From the NCBI GenBank assembly GCA_018714545.1, contig DVNG01000031.1, positions 1 to 57,764 of the forward strand: a DNA stretch of 57,764 bases, in the 5' to 3' direction. Below the pieces are notes generated by a model. It was not told the origin of the DNA. It ran no database searches and worked only from the letters and a program-made list of their open reading frames with translations. Source of the DNA: Limousia pullorum. Lineage in GTDB: Bacteria > Bacillota > Clostridia > Oscillospirales > Acutalibacteraceae. Below, one piece after another: positions 32,836-40,992 of this stretch. The translations under genes were made by a program, and so were the position numbers. Every line of letters starts with the position of its first letter. The stretch's first letter is position 1.

Positions 32836-33600
32836 TCAGGTTTTCCAATATAAAAATCCCTCTTCCGACAAATTAAGGTCATTTCCGTAAACGGGTATAA
32901 GTTTTTTCAAAAGGCTTTTTGCAAATTCATCCGTTTTTGGTATGATGTCCACTTTTTTATCCTTTATAAGCAAGATACCGTCGCCGTACTGCAAGGCAAG
33001 ATTGGGGTCGTGGACGCTTAGTATTATAAGCTTGTTTTGCTGTTCCTTTGATAGGGCTTTAACCTTTTTCATAAAATCCTGCTGCCGTTTTACATCAAGT
33101 CCCGAGGTTGGCTCGTCCAGCAGAATGTAGTCGGTTTCCTGGGTAAAGGTTTTGGCAAGGCAGGCAAGCTGAAGCTCTCCTCCGCTTATTTCCTCCGTGC
33201 TTCTTTGGGAAAGGTGGGAAATACCCATTTCATCTATATATTTTTTTGTCTTTTCCCTGTGGCTTTTTTGAGGCTGCTGAAAAGGGGAAAGGTAAGGTGT
33301 GGCGCCCATTGTTACAAAGTCCTCAACGGTCATTGACTGTGAGTAAAATTTCTGGGGCATGTATGCGATTATTTTTGCTCTTTTCTTTATCGGTATGTTT
33401 TTAAGGGAAACGTCGTCATAAAGAATATCGCCCTTTTCCGGCGTTATATATCCTCCAAGAGTTTTTATAAGTGTGGATTTTCCCGAGCCGTTAGGCCCTA
33501 AAAGAAACCATATTCCGCCTTTTGATATTTCAAAGGAAACATTTTCAAGTATTGGATTTTTATGAAACCCGGCGGTAAGGTCTTTTACCTGAATTTTCAC
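32836..33600 (-). CDS. FecE-type ABC importer ATPase
   Basis: 254 aa. Walker A GPNGSGKST (about 35-43), Q-loop YMPQKF, signature ISGGELQLACLAK, Walker B YILLDEPTSGLD and H-loop SVHD are present. It starts at GTG 33600, overlapping the permease stop (GTGA), after GGAGG. It belongs to the family powering cobalamin, siderophore, heme and molybdate (MolBC-type) importers. Its position before a molybdenum enzyme suggests molybdate or tungstate. Confidence 0.9.
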   Translation of the reverse strand: MKIQVKDLTAGFHKNPILENVSFEISKGGIWFLLGPNGSGKSTLIKTLGGYITPEKGDILYDDVSLKNIPIKKRAKIIAYMPQKFYSQSMTVEDFVTMGATPYLSPFQQPQKSHREKTKKYIDEMGISHLSQRSTEEISGGELQLACLAKTFTQETDYILLDEPTSGLDVKRQQDFMKKVKALSKEQQNKLIILSVHDPNLALQYGDGILLIKDKKVDIIPKTDEFAKSLLKKLIPVYGNDLNLSEEGFLYWKT

Positions 33601-34595
33601 AGTCTGTTTCCTCCTTTTTTATCAAAAAATCTTCTTATAAGCAGGAATGTAAGGAACACGCTTCCGAATAGTGATGTGAATATACTTATAGGAAGCTCAA
33701 GTCCCGAAATATTTCTTGCGAAAAGGTCGGCTGCCATCAAAAGCACGCCGCCGGTAAAGAAAACAGCACCCATATTTTTGCTTATGTCACGGCTTATGCA
33801 AAGTCTGACTATATGGGGAGCGATAAGTCCTATCCAGCTCACAACGCCAGCAACAGATACCACTGCGGAAACAGGCAGAGTGGCTAAAACTATAAAAAAT
33901 ATCCTTGTTTTAAGGGGAGAAATTCCTAAGCTTTGCGCCTGCTCGTCGCCGAGGGACAAAACTTTCAGGCGGTATCTCAAAAGATACATTAAAATCAAAG
34001 GGATTATTGTGATTGATACAACAAGTATAAGCTTGCTGTTTGTGGAGTTTTGAAATCCTCCCATAAGCCAGTATTCAATGGCTGGGAGCTGGTTTAACGG
34101 GTCTGCCACCATTTTGAAAATCATAAGCACGGCGGAAGCGGCACTGCTGACAATAATTCCAGCCAAAACCATGCCTAAAATCCTGTTTGATTTTACAAAT
34201 GAGGACAGAAACAGGGCAAAAGCCACCACCAAAAGTCCGAAAACAAAGGCAGAGCCCTGCACTGCCCACATAGCTGAGGGCAGGAAAAGCATGGCAAAAA
34301 CTGCACCTACGGAACATCCGCTGGTGACGCCCAAAACATCGGGAGATACCAGTGGGTTTGAAAAAAGAGTCTGAAAAACTGCGCCGGAAACAGCCAAAGC
34401 TCCTCCACCGTATGCCACCAAAAGCACACGGGGAAGCCTTATTTCCCAAAACAGGGAAACGGCAGTGGCTGACTCATGTCCGCCTGTTATAATCAGAAAA
34501 ATATCCTCAAGTGATAAAGGATATCTTCCGACGCAGGCGGAAACGAGTATAAGAGCCACCCATAATAGCGCTGTTATCAAAAGTCTTTTTTTCAT
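33597..34595 (-). CDS. FecCD-family ABC permease
   Basis: 332 aa, about ten membrane helices. FecCD hallmarks: RLPRVLLVAYGGGALAVSGAVFQTLFSNPLVSPDVLGVTSG (about 53-95), VGVVSWIGLIAPHIVRL-type loop (here SVAGVVSWIGLIAPHIVR), GAVFFTGGVLLMAADLFAR and ELPISIFTSLFGSVFLTFLLIRR. It forms a homodimeric channel with the ATPase. The binding protein gene is 45 nt upstream. Confidence 0.94.
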   Translation of the reverse strand: MKKRLLITALLWVALILVSACVGRYPLSLEDIFLIITGGHESATAVSLFWEIRLPRVLLVAYGGGALAVSGAVFQTLFSNPLVSPDVLGVTSGCSVGAVFAMLFLPSAMWAVQGSAFVFGLLVVAFALFLSSFVKSNRILGMVLAGIIVSSAASAVLMIFKMVADPLNQLPAIEYWLMGGFQNSTNSKLILVVSITIIPLILMYLLRYRLKVLSLGDEQAQSLGISPLKTRIFFIVLATLPVSAVVSVAGVVSWIGLIAPHIVRLCISRDISKNMGAVFFTGGVLLMAADLFARNISGLELPISIFTSLFGSVFLTFLLIRRFFDKKGGNRL

Positions 34596-34640
34596 TTCGG
34601 TATCTCCCGTTGTTATTGTTATATTTTTGTTTACAGAAAA

Positions 34641-35720
34641 TTAAGCCGCAGCTGTTTCGTAGTTGTTTACGTCCTCAAGGGTTACGTCGATGTCGAAATA
34701 CTCCTTGTAGAACTCTGATACTCTTGTTTCAAGGTCCTCATCGGAAACAAGCTCAGGGTGCAGGTCGTTTGCAAGCCACAAAACGCCCAAAGGTGCGGAA
34801 GCTGTCGGATAATCCCATGGCTCTATAGCTCCAGGGAATACCTTTACATTTTCCTCAGGTGACTGTGTTGCTGTAAGCTGAGGATATGCGGCGATAAATT
34901 CGTCCATTGTGTAATCGCTGTAGGATACAACGTAAACCTTTTCAGGATTCCATGAGAGAAGCTCTTCTGCTGTTATGTCAACCCATGCGCTGTCCTCGAT
35001 GGATGCGGCTGCGTTTGTGCCGCCTGCAATCTCGATAAGGTCGTTCTGGTACATGCCTGTTCCGGCTGTTCTCAGCATGTCACTGCCTGCAATGTAAACA
35101 AGAGGTTTGTTTTCAACGTCTTTTGTAAGCTCGGAAACCTCTGTGATAACCTGGTTGTAATCGTCGATAAGGCTCTGTGCCTTTTCCTCACAGCCTGTGA
35201 GCTTGCCCAAAATGTCAACTGTTTCAAGGAAGCTGTCAAGTGTTTCAGGGTCAATAACTACTACCGGAATGTTCAAAGCCTCAAACTGCTCTACAGAGTC
35301 GGAAAGCTTCTTTGGAATGATAACAAGGTCAGGTTCCAAAGCGGCAGTTTCCTCAACGTTTATGCCCTTGCCTGAGCCTACTGCCGGCAAATCAAGGAAC
35401 TGAGGAGCGGCGAGCTTATAGAGTCCTCTTGTGTCTGCTTTCATCTCGATGCCCACAACCTTATCCTCTGCGCCAAGTGCGATGAGCAGGGAAGAGGAGA
35501 GATAGTAAGCGGAAACGATTTTCTCAGCCGGAGCCTCGAGGGTTACCTCTCTGCCTATCTGGTCTGTAATTGTGATTTCGCCTGTGGTTTCTGCGGTTGT
35601 TTCCTGTGCTGCTGTGGTCTGCTCTTCTGTTGTGGTATCATTGTTTCCTGCGCATCCTGCGAAAACAGAGAACATCATAATCAAAGCCAAGAGAAAAGCA
35701 AGTGTCTGTTTTTTCTTCAT
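34641..35720 (-). CDS. Metal/chelate or oxyanion-binding lipoprotein (FecB type)
   Basis: 359 aa. Lipobox FAGCAG, Thr/Glu linker, then a class III binding-protein fold (about 50-350: ITDQIGREVTLEAPAEKIVSAYYLSSSLLIALGAEDKVVG, a long helical spine FLETVDILGKLTGCEEKAQSLIDDYNQVI, then KPLVYIAGS). It delivers ligand to the FecCD permease. Such proteins bind ferric siderophores, heme, cobalamin, or molybdate/tungstate (MolA). No Fur-like box was recognised; the neighbours point to molybdate. A promoter and small hairpin precede it. Confidence 0.9.
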   Translation of the reverse strand: MKKKQTLAFLLALIMMFSVFAGCAGNNDTTTEEQTTAAQETTAETTGEITITDQIGREVTLEAPAEKIVSAYYLSSSLLIALGAEDKVVGIEMKADTRGLYKLAAPQFLDLPAVGSGKGINVEETAALEPDLVIIPKKLSDSVEQFEALNIPVVVIDPETLDSFLETVDILGKLTGCEEKAQSLIDDYNQVITEVSELTKDVENKPLVYIAGSDMLRTAGTGMYQNDLIEIAGGTNAAASIEDSAWVDITAEELLSWNPEKVYVVSYSDYTMDEFIAAYPQLTATQSPEENVKVFPGAIEPWDYPTASAPLGVLWLANDLHPELVSDEDLETRVSEFYKEYFDIDVTLEDVNNYETAAA

Positions 35721-35795
35721 TTTTAATTTTCCTTTCTTTTTAATTTTATTTTATCAAAAAGGCGCAAGCCTTGTCGATAGCTTAATATGTTTTTT

Positions 35796-35824
35796 ATTAT
35801 ATATTAAGGTTTTATTTATGTGAA
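35796..35824 (-). promoter_or_regulatory. Promoter of the importer-xdh operon
   Basis: Reading leftward: TTCACA (35819-35824), 17-bp spacer, TATAAT (35796-35801). A hairpin AAGGC-TTGC-GCCTT followed by T3 (about 35757-35771) lies in the leader and could attenuate. Confidence 0.68.
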
Positions 35825-35836
35825 AAATGTCAAATC

Positions 35837-35889
35837 AAAAGGGCTGTCATTCAATGTGGGCTAAACACGCCCGGCATTGAAGACAGCCC
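35837..35889 (-). terminator. Long terminator after the purine permease
   Basis: GGGCTGTC/GACAGCCC, TTCAATG/CATTGAA and GGGC/GCCC pair in register in one long stem (35841-35889); the leftward strand ends in TTTT. It separates the permease from the importer-xdh operon. Confidence 0.88.
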
Positions 35890-35921
35890 CGGGAATCCTG
35901 TCGTTAAGGACTCAAATATTC

Positions 35922-37274
35922 TTATTTGTCTTTGTATTCCTCACGGACAACCTTTGAAACCTTTTCGTCGTCTGTTTCCTTGTCCTTTGGAAGAATAAGA
36001 TTGAATACGGTAGCGATTACGAAAGTCATGATAATTCCGTTCTGTGCGAAAATCTGGCTAACCCATTCAGGCATAAGACCAAGTGACTCAGGAACCATAC
36101 CGATACCAACGCCCAAGCCGAGAGCAAGGGAAATGATGATTTCGTTTCTGCCTGTGAGCTTCTCTCTCTGGAGTGAACGCATACCGCTAACCAAAATCAT
36201 AGCGAACATGATTACAGCTGCGCCGCCCAAAACTGACTGAGGCATTACTGAGAGAATAGCGGAAAGCTTTGGAATAAATCCGCAGAGAATGAGGAAAACT
36301 GCACCGGTCATAATGCAGAATCTGTTTACAACCTTTGTAACAGCTACAAGACCTACGTTCTGGCTGAATGATGTGTTAGGAAGAACACCGAACACAGCAG
36401 CCAAAAGGCTTCCGAAACCGTCTGCGATTACGCCGCCGGAAAGCTCTTTGTCGGTTGCTTCTCTGTCAAGTCCGCCGTTGGCGATACCTGAAATGTCGCC
36501 CACAGTTTCAACGGCAGTTGCCACGAACATGATGAGCATTGCAACGATTGCCTGCCAGTTAAAGTCCATAGCTATCGGCATAAGATGTGGAAGGCTTATC
36601 CAGCTTGCCTCTGCAACCTGAGTAAAATCAACCATTCCAAGGCAGATTGCAAGGATATATCCAACGATAATACCGATAAGGATTGAGGAAACACTCAAAA
36701 ATCCCTTTGTAAACTGCTTAAAGAAAACGATTGTGAGAACAACAACTGTACCTACCAAAAGGTGTTTCCAGTTGCCGTAATCTGCGCTGCCTGAGCCGCC
36801 TGCGAAATAATTAACGCCTACAGGAAGCAGTGAAAGACCGATTGACATGATAACAAGGCTTGTAACAACCGGAGGGAAAAGCTTTTTCAAAGGCTTGATG
36901 AAGAAACCTAAGAAAATTTCAAAAATTGCGCCTATGAGGGAAGCTCCCAAAATTGCGCCGTAGCCGTAGTTTACACCTATGGCTTTGCAGGTTCCGATAA
37001 ATCCGGAGCTTGTACCCATTACTACAGGAAGTCTGCATCCAACTTTCCAGATTGGATAAAGCTGAATAAGGGTTGTGATACCTGCAATGAACATTGCGTT
37101 CTGAATAAGCATTGTTTTCATAGCCGGGTCCATCTCAATAAGACCGCAGACAATGAGCAGAGGGGAAACATTGCCCAGAAACATTGCAAGAACGTGCTGA
37201 ATTCCCAAAGGAATTGCCCTTGACAGAGGTACTCTTCCGTCAAGCTTGTAAATGTTGCTTACTTGATTTGACAT
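35922..37274 (-). CDS. NCS2-family purine permease (xanthine/uracil type)
   Basis: 450 aa from ATG 37274 after GAGGAG; the longer open frame runs into the leader hairpin. About 14 helices: GIQHVLAMFLGNVSPLLIVCGL, VGCRLPVVMGTSSGFIGT, and the substrate-contact region AVFGVLPNTSFSQNVGLVAVTKVVNRF (NAT-type QNxG motif). It imports xanthine, guanine, hypoxanthine or uric acid with a cation. The guanine-class riboswitch in its leader fits a PbuX/PbuG-like purine importer. Its product would feed both the adjacent dehydrogenase and xpt. Confidence 0.93.
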   Translation of the reverse strand: MSNQVSNIYKLDGRVPLSRAIPLGIQHVLAMFLGNVSPLLIVCGLIEMDPAMKTMLIQNAMFIAGITTLIQLYPIWKVGCRLPVVMGTSSGFIGTCKAIGVNYGYGAILGASLIGAIFEIFLGFFIKPLKKLFPPVVTSLVIMSIGLSLLPVGVNYFAGGSGSADYGNWKHLLVGTVVVLTIVFFKQFTKGFLSVSSILIGIIVGYILAICLGMVDFTQVAEASWISLPHLMPIAMDFNWQAIVAMLIMFVATAVETVGDISGIANGGLDREATDKELSGGVIADGFGSLLAAVFGVLPNTSFSQNVGLVAVTKVVNRFCIMTGAVFLILCGFIPKLSAILSVMPQSVLGGAAVIMFAMILVSGMRSLQREKLTGRNEIIISLALGLGVGIGMVPESLGLMPEWVSQIFAQNGIIMTFVIATVFNLILPKDKETDDEKVSKVVREEYKDK

Positions 37275-37283
37275 AAAAAAACT

Positions 37284-37319
37284 CCTCATATTATTTGCGT
37301 TTTTCGGCATAATATGAGG
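37284..37319 (-). promoter_or_regulatory. SD-sequestering hairpin before the purine permease
   Basis: On the leftward mRNA, CCTCATATTAT (37319-37309) pairs perfectly with ATAATATGAGG (37294-37284). The 3' arm includes half of the permease Shine-Dalgarno GAGGAG (37287-37282). Confidence 0.75.
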
Positions 37320-37331
37320 CAGGCAGGGAAA

Positions 37332-37358
37332 CAGACGCCATTTTTAAAATGACGTCTG
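37332..37358 (-). terminator. Terminator-like hairpin of the purine riboswitch
   Basis: CAGACG-CATTTT type arms (37358-37346, 37344-37332, one mismatch) form a 12-bp stem just downstream of the aptamer; only TTT follows, so termination would be weak. Confidence 0.6.
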
Positions 37359-37369
37359 CCGTTATTCCT

Positions 37370-37431
37370 GCGTAGTCCTTTATTACGGATAAAGGGTAGA
37401 AACTTACAGCCCATTATGCTGAAATATACGC
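37370..37431 (-). promoter_or_regulatory. Purine riboswitch aptamer, guanine class
   Basis: Leftward RNA: P1 GCGTA/TACGC; P2 CAGC/GCTG with loop ATAATGG; J2/3 TAAGTTTCTAC; P3 CCTTTA/TAAAGG with loop TCCGTAA; J3/1 GACTACGC. The loop-loop GG/CC contacts and the invariant TTTCTAC are present. The discriminating base (C in GACTAC) predicts guanine, hypoxanthine or xanthine rather than adenine. Confidence 0.95.
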
Positions 37432-37567
37432 ATTTTTTTAAATTTTAACATACTTTAGCGGAGTTTTAAAGGTATTAACTCCAAAAAGTGACGGTTTTAT
37501 GAATTTTCGTATTATTGTACGAAAAATTCGGAAAATTTATTTACATATGTCATGTTTTGACAAAAAA
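37432..37567 (-). other. Gap between asnA and the riboswitch
   Basis: No gene. GAATTTTCGTA (37501-37511) and TACGAAAAATTC (37518-37529) form a hairpin without a T run, perhaps the end of the asn transcript. A weak leftward promoter (TTTAAA-17-TAAAAT) lies just before the aptamer. Confidence 0.4.
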
Positions 37568-38575
37568 TCACAGTAAAATAATGTTGCCCTCTCTGCATTT
37601 CTCAACCATATCGGCAGGCCACAGGGAAACCTGTACTTCGCCGATGTGAGCTTTGTCAAGCATAAGCATACAAAGTCTTGACTGTCCGATGCCGCCGCCT
37701 ATTGTAAGTGGGAGTTCATCGTTTAAAATCATCTTATGATATTCAAATTTTGTTCTCTCTGTAGCGTCGCAGATTTCAAGCTGCTTCATAAGTGACTGAG
37801 CGTCAACTCTTATTCCCATTGAAGAAATTTCAAGGGAAGCGTTTAATGCATTATGCCAGAAGAACAGGTCGCCGTTTAAGCTCCAGTCGTCGTAGTCAGG
37901 TGCTCTTCCGTCGTGCTTCTTGCCGCTTTTGAGAACAGAGCCAATCTGAGAGATAAACACAGTGCCGTGCTCTTTTGTGATTGCGTTTTCTCTTTCCTTT
38001 GAGGTCATGTCAGGATACATGTCCTCAAGCTCCTGAGATGTTATAAAGAACACATCTCTGTTGAAGTCTCCCTGGATTTTAGGATACTTTGCTTTTACCT
38101 CATAGAAAGTGTCAACAACTGCGTGGGCGATTGTTTCAACTGTCTTTTTCAGAAAATCTGTGTTTCTGTCCTCTCTTGTGAGAACTCTTTCCCAGTCCCA
38201 CTGGTCAACAAAGATTGAATGTGTGTTGTCAACGTCGTCGTCACGTCTTAAGGCGTTCATATCTGTGTAAATACCCTCGCCGTTTTGGTATCCGTAACGG
38301 TGGAGAGCCATTCTTTTCCATTTTGCCAAGGACTGTACAACCTCGGCAGTGCCGTCGATTTCTTTCATTGAGAAAGAAACCTTACGCTCAACTCCGTTAA
38401 GGTCGTCGTTTATTCCGCTGTCGCTGAAAACAATAAGGGGAGCGGTAATTCTGTCAAGGTTAAGTCCTGCAATAAGCTTTTTCTGGAAAGTATCTTTGAT
38501 GTATTTTACCGCACTTTGAGTTTCTCTCAAAGTAAGCGGTGAGGAGTAGTTCTCCGGAATTATAAGATTTTTCAT
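37568..38575 (-). CDS. asnA: Aspartate-ammonia ligase (asparagine synthetase A)
   Basis: 335 aa, full length. It makes asparagine from aspartate, ammonia and ATP (AMP-forming), in a fold related to class II aminoacyl-tRNA synthetases. Visible: NYSSPLTLRETQSAVKYIK, RRDDDVDNTHSIFVDQWDWE, LNGDLFFWHNALNASLEISSMGIRV and IGGGIGQSRLCMLML. SD AAAGGATAAG. It is 33 nt after asnS on the same transcript, so the asparagine T-box governs both synthesis and charging. Confidence 0.97.
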   Translation of the reverse strand: MKNLIIPENYSSPLTLRETQSAVKYIKDTFQKKLIAGLNLDRITAPLIVFSDSGINDDLNGVERKVSFSMKEIDGTAEVVQSLAKWKRMALHRYGYQNGEGIYTDMNALRRDDDVDNTHSIFVDQWDWERVLTREDRNTDFLKKTVETIAHAVVDTFYEVKAKYPKIQGDFNRDVFFITSQELEDMYPDMTSKERENAITKEHGTVFISQIGSVLKSGKKHDGRAPDYDDWSLNGDLFFWHNALNASLEISSMGIRVDAQSLMKQLEICDATERTKFEYHKMILNDELPLTIGGGIGQSRLCMLMLDKAHIGEVQVSLWPADMVEKCREGNIILL

Positions 38576-38607
38576 GTTTTCTTATCCTTTCGTAGTGTTA
38601 GAAAGCC

Positions 38608-39978
38608 TTATCTGATGCTTCCTACTGTTCTCGGGTAAAGAATTACGTCACGGATGTTGCTCATACCTGTTACATACATGATAATTCTTTCAAAGCCAAG
38701 ACCGAAGCCGCTGTGCGGAACAGAGCCGAACTTTCTAAGCTCAAGGTAATCTGCATATTCATCCATGTTCATGTTTCTTGTTTTCATTGCCTCAACCAGC
38801 TTGTCATAGTCAGCTTCTCTTTCACTGCATCCGATGATTTCGCCTACACCCGGAACAAGAAGGTCTGTTGCGGCAACTGTTTTTCCGTCCGGATTTTGCT
38901 TCATATAGAAAGACTTGATGTCCTTAGGATAGTTTGTGATAAATACAGGCTTGTTGAATACTTCCTCTGTGATGTATCTTTCATGCTCTGTCTGGAGGTC
39001 GCAGCCCCACTCAACAGGGTATACAAACTCTTTCTTTGCGTCCTTGAGGATTTCGATAGCCTTTGTGTAGTCGAGAATTTCAAACTCGCTGTCCAAAAGG
39101 TGCTGGAGCTTGTCGATAAGACCCTTTTCAAAATGCTGGTTGAAGAAAGCAAGCTCCTGAGGACATTTTTCCATAACGTCTCTTACTATATATTTTATCA
39201 TGTCCTCGGCAATTTCGATTATGTCGTCAAGCTCTGCAAAAGCAACTTCCGGCTCGATGTGCCAGAACTCTGCAACGTGTCTTGGTGTGTTGCTGTTTTC
39301 AGCTCTGAAGCTTGGGCCGAATGTGTAGATTTTGCCCATTGCCATTGCGGCAACCTCGCCTTCAAGCTGACCTGAAACGCTCAGACCTGCTTTCTTGCCG
39401 AAAAAGTCGTTGCTGTAGTATTCCTCTTCTGATTTGTACTGGTCGGAATAACCAATTGTAGTTACCTTGAATACTTCACCTGCGCCCTCGCAGTCGCTTC
39501 CTGTGAGAAGAGGTGTGTTAATATATACATAGTTTCTGTCCTGAAAATACTTGTGGATTGAGGCAGCCATAACAGAACGAACTCTCAAAACAGCGTTAAA
39601 TGTGTTGGTTCTAACTCTGAGGTGAGGCATAGTTCTCAAAAACTCAAGGGTGTGGCGTTTTTTCTGCAAAGGATAATCTGCCGGACAGTCGCCCAAAAGT
39701 GTGATTTCCTTAGCGTTTATCTCAACACTGCCCTGTCTTGCAGGAACTACTGTACCTGTTACCTTTAAAGCTGCTCCAAGCTTTAAAGCAAAGTCGTAAT
39801 TGTCAAGTACTGCCTTGTCGATTACGATTTGAAGATGTTTAAGGCTTGTTCCGTCGTTCATCTCGAGAAAAGCCATGTTTTTTGAATCTCTGGAAGTTCT
39901 TACCCAGCCGCATACTGTGACGTCTGTGTCTACATATTCAGCTTTTGTCTGAATGTCTTTAATGTCGATGTGTTTCAT
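38608..39978 (-). CDS. asnS: Asparaginyl-tRNA synthetase
   Basis: 456 aa. OB-fold anticodon-binding domain (VTVCGWVRTSRDSKNMAFLEMNDGT, about 18-42) and class IIb catalytic core: motif 2 FRAENSNTPRHVAEFWHIEPE and motif 3 GFGLGFERIIMYVTGMSNIRDVILYPR at the C-terminus. It charges tRNA-Asn. SD AAGGAG. First gene after the T-box leader; followed by asnA. Confidence 0.97.
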   Translation of the reverse strand: MKHIDIKDIQTKAEYVDTDVTVCGWVRTSRDSKNMAFLEMNDGTSLKHLQIVIDKAVLDNYDFALKLGAALKVTGTVVPARQGSVEINAKEITLLGDCPADYPLQKKRHTLEFLRTMPHLRVRTNTFNAVLRVRSVMAASIHKYFQDRNYVYINTPLLTGSDCEGAGEVFKVTTIGYSDQYKSEEEYYSNDFFGKKAGLSVSGQLEGEVAAMAMGKIYTFGPSFRAENSNTPRHVAEFWHIEPEVAFAELDDIIEIAEDMIKYIVRDVMEKCPQELAFFNQHFEKGLIDKLQHLLDSEFEILDYTKAIEILKDAKKEFVYPVEWGCDLQTEHERYITEEVFNKPVFITNYPKDIKSFYMKQNPDGKTVAATDLLVPGVGEIIGCSEREADYDKLVEAMKTRNMNMDEYADYLELRKFGSVPHSGFGLGFERIIMYVTGMSNIRDVILYPRTVGSIR

Positions 39979-40029
39979 AAGTTTTCTCCTTGTATTGCTT
40001 GTTTTATTTTAAAGGTTAATAGATTTTAA

Positions 40030-40285
40030 TAAAAAAGCTGTTCGCCCTGAAATAGGACGAGCAGCTTGTAAACCCGTGGTACCACCTATATTACCGGAAA
40101 ACCGGTCACTCTAAGCTTCATAAAAAAGCATCCTGTTTAACGCACAGTCAACGGCATCACCTACTTGGGGATATTCCTGTTCAGATAGCTGCTCCGAAGT
40201 GTTATTCACGAAAGCTCTGCTGTACGGTTCACACTGTCCCGTACTCACTGTAAGCGAATTCTTTTGCTACTTCTCTTCATCATAG
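40030..40285 (-). promoter_or_regulatory. T-box riboswitch, asparagine specific
   Basis: Leftward RNA: stem I begins near GATGAAGAGAAGTAG (40283-40269) with the AGTA motif. The specifier loop reads GAATAACACTTC, giving codon AAC (40203-40201) for Asn. The T-box bulge sequence AGGTGGTACCACGGG lies at 40087-40073. The terminator arms AAGCTG...CAGCTT (40066-40035) are followed by a T run. Uncharged tRNA-Asn should stabilise the antiterminator and allow asnS-asnA expression. Confidence 0.94.
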
Positions 40286-40357
40286 CATTTAAGGCTTTTG
40301 TTAAATTTTTATTATCAGCTCTGCAAAATGACTTTACAAAGCGCAGATTACTTAATC

Positions 40358-40386
40358 ATTATATGCTTTATAAAAACTTATGTCAA
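40358..40386 (-). promoter_or_regulatory. Promoter of asnS-asnA
   Basis: Reading leftward: TTGACA (40381-40386), 17-bp spacer, TATAAT (40358-40363), full consensus. The leader from about 40351 to 39979 holds the T-box. Confidence 0.92.
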
Positions 40387-40521
40387 GTATTTGATGTGAT
40401 TTTTAAGGATAAAAAAATATTTTTTGAAAATCAGTAATCACTATTGACTTTTACTATATATGGTGCTAGAATATGTGTGCACTCAGAGAGAAACACAATA
40501 TTTAGTAATGGAGGTAATCTT

Positions 40522-40815
40522 ATGAATATAAATGTAGTAGGCGGAAATCTTTCCCAGGAAGAGATAAATGTATACGTTGAACAGCTTAAAGCAAATCATC
40601 CTGATAAATATATAAAATCTGTAGAACTTAAAGTAGACGGCGAGTTTGTTGATATGAGATATGAGTATGACCCTGTTCCTTTTGAGAGAATCAGAAGAAT
40701 TACAGGCTATCTTGTAGGAACTGTTGACCGTTTCAACAATGCAAAGAAAGCAGAAGTAAACGACCGTGTAAAGCACAGCTTGGGCTGCTCCTGCTCAATG
40801 GAAGAAATCGCTTAA
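40522..40815 (+). CDS. NrdD C-terminus-like small protein
   Basis: 97 aa from ATG 40522 (SD GGAGG). EINVYVEQLKANHPDKYIKSVELKVDGEFVDMRYEY is followed by PFERIRRITGYLVGTVDRFNNAKKAEVNDRVKHS. This second part matches the C-terminal end of anaerobic ribonucleotide reductase (RITGYLV...RFNxxKxxEVxxRVKH). The glycyl-radical segment and catalytic core are absent, so it is not an enzyme by itself. Clostridia often carry such stand-alone proteins annotated as anaerobic RNR. It ends LGCSCSMEEIA, with two Cys. The real role is unknown. Confidence 0.8.
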   Translation: MNINVVGGNLSQEEINVYVEQLKANHPDKYIKSVELKVDGEFVDMRYEYDPVPFERIRRITGYLVGTVDRFNNAKKAEVNDRVKHSLGCSCSMEEIA

Positions 40816-40862
40816 AATTTTTCCTTAGTTAAACACTATCCTTAACATAATAGATATCCGGC

Positions 40863-40894
40863 AAAAGTCTTGATGAAAATCAAGGCTTTTTTCT
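40863..40894 (+). terminator. Terminator after the NrdD-like gene
   Basis: AAAGTCTTGAT pairs with ATCAAGGCTTT (one G-U) around GAAA, followed by a T run. Confidence 0.88.
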
Positions 40895-40925
40895 TTAAGG
40901 ATGCTGTCATTAAAATTTTCTCATA

Positions 40926-40962
40926 AAAACAACGCCCCGAAAACTCGAGGCGTTAATTTTTT
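40926..40962. terminator. Bidirectional terminator between NrdD-like and EctB-like genes
   Basis: Arms AACGCC and GGCGTT surround CCGAAAACTCGA; T runs follow on both strands. It ends the leftward aminotransferase transcript. Confidence 0.78.
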
Positions 40963-40992
40963 ATGGTATATTTAAGAAAACAGATGTATTTA

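Noticed and set aside
37309..37342. Possible 16-codon leader peptide in the riboswitch leader
   Set aside because: The ATG at about 37341 lies in a hairpin and has no Shine-Dalgarno; the frame is probably chance.
38713..39375. 220-codon open frame on the plus strand
   Set aside because: It lies entirely antisense to asnS, is rich in Cys, Phe and Val as expected from a shadow frame, and has no Shine-Dalgarno.
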